Shown here: positions 23,701 through 32,700 of the stretch, one piece after another
Numbering within the stretch: position 1 is the first letter of the stretch
How the letters are laid out: each line of letters opens with the position of its first letter
Assembly: GCA_946406115.1 (NCBI GenBank)
Contig: OX291551.1
Span: forward strand, 8,742,001 to 8,806,000
Reading direction: 5' to 3'
DNA length: 64,000 nt
Source of the DNA: Apoda limacodes
Lineage: Eukaryota > Arthropoda > Insecta > Lepidoptera > Limacodidae
The notes under the pieces: generated by a model
Databases searched by the model: none
What the model was told of the DNA's origin: nothing
The model's input: the letters and a program-made list of their open reading frames with translations, nothing else
Made by a program: the position numbers and the translations under genes

Positions 23701-26700
23701 TAGAGCACTACCTCACCGCTCCGCTTATGAGGCGTGCAATTACTGAACTTTGTATATTCAAACGCGCCATTCTAATTTGAAAATGCATTTTGTTTTAGGT
23801 AGTAAGTTTATTGAGAATTGTTTGCTAATGTAAATCTTCGCGCTAAAACTTAAATAAAAACATTGCATTACAGAATGTTAAGGGAAAAATATTGGTATCG
23901 TCACAAAACCAATAAACAATTCTTCCCGTAGTCATTAGTATCTTACATTAAGAAATCCTTTTTAGTTATGTCAAGGGATGCTGACAGCAACTGCAGAAGA
24001 GCTCAATAAATAAATTCTTGGAAACAGTACTACCTTTTCTTACATATCTTCATCAGATTTTAATATTAAAATTTTGTTTTACTAAGTAAACAATGTTTGA
24101 GCAAGTTTTATTGAAAAATTTCAGGTTGCACAGTAGTTGTGAAACCAGCCGAGCAGACGCCCCTAACGGCTTTGGCAATGGCTGCTCTGGCGAAGGAAGC
24201 TGGTTTCCCACCAGGCGTCTTGAACGTTATTCCTGGCTACGGACCAACAGCTGGTGCCGCGTTGACAGCTCACCCTGATGTCGACAAAGTTGCTTTCACA
24301 GGATCAACTGAGGTAATATATTCTTTAGTCATAAACATCATCATATGTTATAATTTATCTGGACTGGTCCACTGCTGGACATAAGCCTCTCGTGGTCCTC
24401 CGCCTTCCACATCTAGCTACTACCGGCCATCCTCTCAAAGTCATCGGTCCATCAAACTAGAGGGCGTCCTAGTCTTCACTTCCCGATACGCCTCCACTCC
24501 AGGATACATTTGCTCCAACGGTCCTACGATAACAGTCTTTACTTAGGTATAATAAAGTATATTTTTAGGGTTTAGACCCAAAGGGTAATTAGCGGTACCC
24601 TTTTACTAGGAATCCGCTGTCCGTCTGTCACAAGGCTGTATCTCATGAACCGTGTTAGTTAGACAGTTAAAATTTTCACAGAAGATGTATTTCTGTTGCC
24701 GCTATTACAACGAATACAAAAAAACAGAATAAAATAAATATTTAAGGGGGTTCTCATACAGCAAACGTGATTTTATTGCCGTTTTTATAGATAATGGTAC
24801 GGATACTTCGTACGCGAGTCCGACTCGCACTCAGGGCTGTTGCTAGAGTTGAATCTAAGGTAAGGCAGTGGTGGTTTCATGCACGGGTACGGCGCAAGTA
24901 ATTTTTCAATCTTTCATTATTTTACCTGCTTGTGAGCGTGAGTAATTAAAGTAGAAGGTAATTGGGTGGGATCGCGGGAAAACAAGAGCAAATGGTATTA
25001 ATTTCTAGTACAGGAACACAATTTATATATATTATACTTTAGTTTATGGTACTTTTAAGGTAGGGTATTAGAATTTCAAGGTAGGGCATTGCCCCACAAT
25101 GCCCCCTTTAGCTACGGCCCTGTGCACTTGGCCGTTTTTTACCAACAAAACAACGTTTTATAGCAAACTAATAATTATTTGTTTGTGTATTATGAATTAA
25201 CTGCTTACTAATATTGATTTGTTTATATTGCAGATTGGTCGTGTCATCATGAAGGCAGCTGCTGATGTCAATTTGAAGCGTGTCACACTTGAACTTGGTG
25301 GCAAAAGTCCTTTGGTCATCTTCAACGATGCTGATGGTAGGTTTTTTTGTTTGTTTTAAACGAAGGCGGGTCTCGCATATTCTGTAGCTTTTGGTATTCT
25401 GACTATGTTCATTCTTGTTTTTTTTTTTATTTTCTGCGTTTGCGTTTTATCAAACTATTTTAAAACTCTACGATTATTGTTCGAAGGCTCAAATTATATT
25501 GTATAAATATTATACTTATTAATTTTTAGTGGATAAGGCAGCCGACATTGCTCACAGAGCAGCTTTTGCAAACGCTGGACAATGCTGCGTTGCTGCCACC
25601 AGGACTTACGTCCAAGCTGGCATTTATGACAAATTCGTCGCTAAGTCCGCTGAAATTGCCAAAAAAAGAACTGTTGGCAACCCTTACACAGATGTTCAAC
25701 AAGGACCACAGGTAAGAAATTTAAAATGTATCATCCTAATTAGCTCACCATTTTAACAATTCGAGGTAATCAAACACTTATTATGTGAATTGGTATGAAT
25801 GACACTGGTATTATAGACTGTTTATATAGAAATCTAGACATTATATAGATAGGATAAATACTTTATTTCGGGCGTCGTTACAATTTCCAGAGTCGTTACA
25901 ACTAGATTTAATTATCCACAAAAACGAAAATGTTCTACAGTTCATAGACTACAGCTCTATTACAATCCATGTAATACCTACTACATTGACTAGTATACAT
26001 ATACATATATCGATGACCCACTATAATATATGTTGGTAATATATGTATTGCTAATTCTATTGGTTGAATATCTGATTGAATAGAGCACCTTGTATGTATT
26101 TGACTTCCTCGTGCGCAGTAACTTTACAAGGTAAAAACAATAATGAACAAATCACCTAATTGAATAGTATTCCACTTGTGTGCAATATGTCAGAAGCTAG
26201 AGCCTTATTTACATTACATCCATACATTAGTTTTTGTCTTGCCTTCTGGTCTACCTACAGTATGGTAAATAAAAACTGACGTGTTAAACACGCATTAAGT
26301 TAGGGTTTCGTAGAATGAGAATTATTACGGATATTTGAAATACTAATTGAGAGGATACGATTCGCTTCGCCTCGCAGCCTGCTTCATACAAACGAATTTC
26401 TCACATGTTTTTGACACTTACCATTCAATTACCATAAAATTTTAAAAATATATTATAGGAAGAAATATCTAGGTCTGCAGTGTGACAGTTTTTTATTTAA
26501 TTGTATAACAGGACTCCAGGTTTTCATACAAATGGTCTGAAATAAGATTATCACTTAATGAAAACATTTTTTAGGATTTTGGTAAATCGCAGACATAGAT
26601 ATTCGGCTTTAGATCATGTCTCCAAAATTTTACAGTCTTTGATCAGTAAATTTCAAAAACAAGTGAGAAATTCGTTTGTATAAAGAGCGCTGCGAGGCGA

Positions 26701-29700
26701 CGCGAATCGTATTCTTTTAAACGATTTTGTGTAAAATCAATTTCGTCGGAAGTATTTTTAAAGCACTATTTTCGTGATTTTTCTGGTTATTTAGCACACA
26801 TGGTTCAAAACTATAAGAGAGCACACATTTTTGAAGCTTAACTTGTAAATAAGCATATGTAAAAAAAGATTCTTAAACACGTCAAACGCATTTTTAAGGA
26901 ACTGCTCAAGGATACCCCACACACTGGGGTGTGCGAATGGACAAACAATCATTCCTCAGTTCAATGCATGGAAAGACACTTTTAAAATAAAGCGGTGGTT
27001 CACATAAAATACTATACTATAAAATTTTATTATAAACAATGCAAAGAAAGCTTTTTCTTCGGATGGAAGGATATGACAAAAATTTTAAGGGTTACGTTTT
27101 TTCTTTTAAGCTACGGCACCCAAAAAAAATGTTACCCAACTCATCATAAAGTTAGACGTTGGCTAACAGTTTTTTGATCTTATGATAAATAAGCAAACTT
27201 ATTGACAAATGTTGTCAACAGGTTTATTCTGACATTTATAAATCATGTAATTTTAAGAGGTCGATTACGCATTTATATTTTTCATATACCACCACTAAGG
27301 TGACAAACAAGCTTGCCGTCCGCCTAATTGCCGTGCGATCACCGCAGCTTATGGACGCTTACAACACTTGGGGCATCACTCACGTGATACCGATCCTTTA
27401 AAAATCTAAAAACTTATTTCTTAAAGTTTATTTTTAAATATTTAACGATAGGTGTTCAAAAGATTTTTTTGTGTTCAAGATCGATGATGAGATGTTCACG
27501 AAGGTGATAAACTACATCGAGGCTGGTAAGCAAGGTGGCGCTCGCTGCGTGGCTGGAGGCAAAAGACATGGCAATGTTGGATTCTTCGTCGAACCTACAG
27601 TATTTGCTGATGTAAAAGAAGACATGAAAATTGCCAGGGAAGAGGTAAGCTAGTATTTGACATGCTTTAATACACAAATGAAAAAGGACTACGAGAAATA
27701 AAATAACACAAGGAACAGTATACTATGATCAAATATTGAAGAAACAGAAGAATTATTGTTCAATATTGTTTTTATACCACTAAAGTGGTAAACAAGCTTA
27801 CCCTTCGCCTGACGCTAAGCAGTCACTGTAACCTATGGACGCTTGCAGCACCAGTGGTAGGTATTACTCGCGAATTGCCAACCCTTTAGAACTCTAATCA
27901 CTCCTTTCTTGAGGAACCCCTTACGAGAATGCGATTTGGAGCGCCTCTCAGCCTGCTTCATACAAACGAATTTCTCAATTATTTTTGACACTTGCTGATC
28001 AAACACCACGAAATTTTAAAGACATGTTCCAGTAATAAATATCTGGGTCTGCAGTGAGCCAGTTTCTAGTTTTTCATACAAATGGTTCCAAAAAAGATTT
28101 CCAGCTAATAAACAAGTATTTGGAAAATTACAGACATAGGTATTCGGCTGAGGATTATGACTAAGATATTTCATAGTGATTGATCAGTAAATGTCCCAAA
28201 CAAATGAAAAATTCGTTTGTATGAAGCCAGCTTCGAGGCGGCTTAAATCGTATCTCCTTAAACTCTCCGCAGTTAAAAGCTGATATTTTATATTTTTACT
28301 AACTGTATCCTGCTGTTTTACCCTGGTGATATAAATCTGTAAAGGAGGATTACGTTTTGGTTAAAGTTTCAAACCAGAATATTCTATCTTATCCTGGCTT
28401 TTCTCGAATTATAGGGGACCAAACGAACAAACACGCAAACCATTACTATGTATATTATTAATAATAATAGTATAATTTAGCACGTGCAAAATATTTCCTA
28501 TAAGGAATTCTATATTAATTAGTCATCAGCACTGTAGAGATTATAAGAATGCTAACAGGGAAGTAACTCGTAGAGGAAAATTAAGTGTTTCTTAGTGGTT
28601 TTCTGCTAACTTAGCTAATAAATTTTCAGATCTTCGGCCCGGTTCAAAGTATTCTTAAGTTCGAAACCTTCGAGGAAGTGTTGGACCGAGCTAACAATTC
28701 AAACTACGGGCTGGGAGCTGGTGTCGTCACCAATGACGTCACCACGGCACTGTCCTTCATCAGGCACGCGCGCGCCGGCTCAATTTGGTTAGTTTACCTA
28801 ATGTTAGATAGATAACTCTTTATTGATCACCACTATTTAAAAGAAATTAACAAAAGTGAATATTCAAACTAGGTAACAATTTAGGCGGTCTTATCGCTGT
28901 TTAGTGACGTTACTTATATATTTTGCATTTAAATTACAAAGAAGTACCAAGGCACTGAATAATGGCATTAAATATTTTGTGATGTGACCTCGCGATCCGT
29001 CAATCTTTCACGAACATTATCATGACCACGGATTGCAATCTAGATTGAAATTGTACGGCCTTCCTAAGTCTTTGACAAATTACTCTCTGTCTACTTTTCA
29101 ATTTAATTATCTAAGTAGACAAGGATTTATTCCATCACTCGTTGCGAAGAGAAAGAAAAGTTTTGTCCACAAAAATATCTATTACATATAAGTAGGAACT
29201 CTTATCGGAACCAAAATTACTGCGAGAATCTGGTTTCCTGTTTTACCACCAGCTACGCCTGTACCTAATAGAAATCAGTGCAATTGGATGCAGACTTTCG
29301 CTTGTAGCGCCATCTGGTTCGAAACTAATCAAAGCAAACCAAGATAATGGATACAAATACATACATATTTTTCTATGGTAAAACACACATCATATAACAC
29401 ATATAAAACATCCAAGTCTTTCGATATGACACCTTAAAACTTAGATACGTTTAACTACAATTAACTTATTACTTATTAGGACTGTTACCTACCAATACTG
29501 CAATAATATTCCAACACTTACACTAAAATTCTAAATTACTAATAATTAATTTATAGTAATTTACTATAAAGACCTAAAATTGTTTCCAGGGTTAATACTT
29601 ATGAACATGTGACTCCTCAGACACCCTTCGGAGGATTCAGAGAATCTGGTATCGGACGTGAATTGTAAGTAACATTATTACACTTTGATTTAATAAAAAA

Positions 29701-32700
29701 TATTACGTATAAAATATATCGTGTGTATGCCTTAAAGATAATTATAGCAATGTATGTGCACAGAATAACTATATCATTTTGGCATCATCTGACGACGCGA
29801 TTATTATTGATTTATGCAAGAAATAATTTCTTTTCTGTGATGCGAAGTATAGGGAAAGACATGCTACTAATATAATAAATATGAAAGTTTGGATTTTTGT
29901 AACTCAATCACGCTCCAACCACTGCACGGATAGTTATAAAACTTGGCACACGTATAGGTTAGATCCTGGAATAGGATATAAGCTACTTTTTATTCTGAAA
30001 AATTCAAAAGTTCCCACTAGTATAATACTAAACAATCTTTAACGAACTATAGCTACTGCTCATTTGTAGCTCGCTATTCATTAGTATAATTAGGAGTTCC
30101 ACGCTGATAACCGAATTTAGGGCGAATGAAGCCGCTGGCAAAATCTATTATCTAGCGACTCCGTGCTAAATTCGGTTTATCGGTGTGAGATTCCAACTGA
30201 AACTCCTTGATTATGGAAAGGAGGTTTGTTATTGCAAACTATACTTGTAGGTACAGAAATTAAACCTGAAATAAGCCACCGCTATGTTCTAGGGCCCAAA
30301 AAATACGTCAATCCACCGCTCCGTTGCCAAATCAAAGAAAAAGACAACCGAAAAAACTTTCGCATGTATTCTTTTAAGGCCTATTCTTCTTCTATTATAT
30401 ATGTACAACGTAATAAACCATTTCCGTCTTAATCGGCATAAAAAGGATTCTATATTTATTTTTATCCGTTTAGCTATAGGTGTATGTGCCAAAAATATTA
30501 CCATTTGGGTGCTATTGAAAACAGCGTTGCCAACTTAGTGGTTTTACTACAAGATCTGGTGGTTTGGGACCCCCTGCTGGTGGGCAAAATTTGTATCTGG
30601 TGGCTAGTGGATTTTTTAGTGGGCAATTTTTAGGTTGATACATTTCAAAAACAAAGCAAAATGTTGCTAAATAAAATCAATATTGCACTCGGTAAGTATA
30701 GTAACTCATCACCTATAGGGAAAATAAATATGGTATAGCTCGCTAAATAAAGACTAGGTAAAAAAGAGATCGCTTATTATTAGGGGTCATATCTCTCGAA
30801 ATTAGCAATAAGTCTCAAAAAACTATATTTTCGTGCCATTTAATGCAATTTTCCATAAAATTAACCATTTGCGACAGTCTTATTGCTGCATACGCGTATT
30901 TTATTGTAAAACGGGACAAAATAGCAATACGGGACAAGGCTCTCAAATAGGGTGACAGTCCCGTATATACGGCACGTATAGCAACCCTACTTATAATGGA
31001 TGAACTAAAAGATCGTAGATCGACAAACGGAACTTTATTTTGTTTTGGGCTACTAATCAAGTTTCGTAATCTGGTTGTAAAAACATTTTGTAACTTGTTA
31101 TTTCGCAAGTATTTTATATTATGTGAATATAAAAGTTTCGGGAATCGTAGAATTTTGTCATAATTCATTATTTTCTTGGTATTACCAAATATACTTTTAT
31201 TGACAACTCAATATTCCTTTATTTTTCATTAAAAATTAGTATTTCATACAATTTCATAATTTAGTGGTTTCATATTATACGTTAAAAATCTGGTTTTCTC
31301 ACGATTTAGGACCTTCATCTAGTGGGCTTACAAAAAGTTTGCTGGCAAGACTGATTGAATATATTCGTAAAAAATCGTTGTTCCCGTGGGATAAAGTAGT
31401 TTATGTCGCCTTTTGGTATAATTATAATACTATTTGCCTATGTCGCTCTTAAGCCCATAAACTATCAATGTGGGAAAAATCTTTTTTTTTTATACCACTA
31501 AGGTGGCATGAAAAAAATATACCACCAGATACAAGCTTACAGTCCGCCTGATGGTAAGCGGTCACCGTAGCCTATGGACGCTTGCAACACCAGGGGTATC
31601 ACTTGCGCGTTGCCGACCCTTCAGAAATCTAATAACTTCTTTCTTGAAGAACTCCATACTGTAATCCTTGCAGAAAACCTTGGCAGGGAGCTCATTCCAC
31701 AACTTAAGCGTTCGCGGGAGAAAGTTTCTCTGAAACCGCACTGTACGCGACCATTTAGGTTCTAAAGTGTGAGAATGAATTCCCTGCCGATGGCGAGCGG
31801 TGCGATGGTACAAAGTAGCCGTGGGCATCATTTCGAACAATTCCTCAGAACACAACCCATTTTACAAGTGGTAGATCACACACAGGGAGGCAAAGTCTCT
31901 CCTCAGACTTAAGGGCTCAATACCGCAAGTGAGTTTGGAATCGTCGACGATTCTCACAGCCCGTCGTTGAACCGAGTCAAAAGGGCCAAGCTGGTATCCG
32001 GGTAATCTAGTCAATTTATTGCTCCGAGTTACAAAAGAACAAACCAACAAACACACTTTTGCATTCAATTCAAATCAATCGGTTACAATCGGTTTACCCT
32101 TATTGCGCGTGTCCGACTCGCATTTGACCCTGTCCGACTCTCACTTAAATTTTTCTTGCTCAGAAACCTTTCCCCGGCGTTTGCATAACAACTTACCAAA
32201 ATTTCATTAAAATCGGTTTACCCTTATTGCGCGACTCCGACTCGCACTGGACCCTGTCCGTCTTGAGTTTGACCCTTTTTTTTCCTCGTAAACCTTTCCC
32301 GGCGTTTGCATAACAACATACCAAAATTTCATTACAATCGATTTACCCTTATGCGCGTGTCCTACTCGCCCTTGACCCTGTCCGACTCGAGCTTGACCCT
32401 TTTTTTCTTCCTCAGAATCCTTCCTCGGCGTGTGCATAAAAACTAACCAAAATTTAAAATTTTCAATACAATCGGTTTACCCTTACTGCGCGAGTCAAAA
32501 TCACACTTCACCCTGTCTGACTCCCACTTGACCATTTCTTTCTTTCTCAGAAACATTCCTCGGCGTGTGCATAACAACTTATCAAAAGTTCATTACAATC
32601 AGTTTACCATTATTGCGCGAGTCCACCTCGCAATTAACCCTTTCGGGAAATCCTTTCTTATCGGATGCCTACGTGACAAAGAACACACCCTCCAAGTTTC

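Noticed and set aside
30815..31168. 117-codon antisense open frame in ALDH A intron 10
   Set aside because: No family recognised, AT-rich chance-like composition, no splice or start support.
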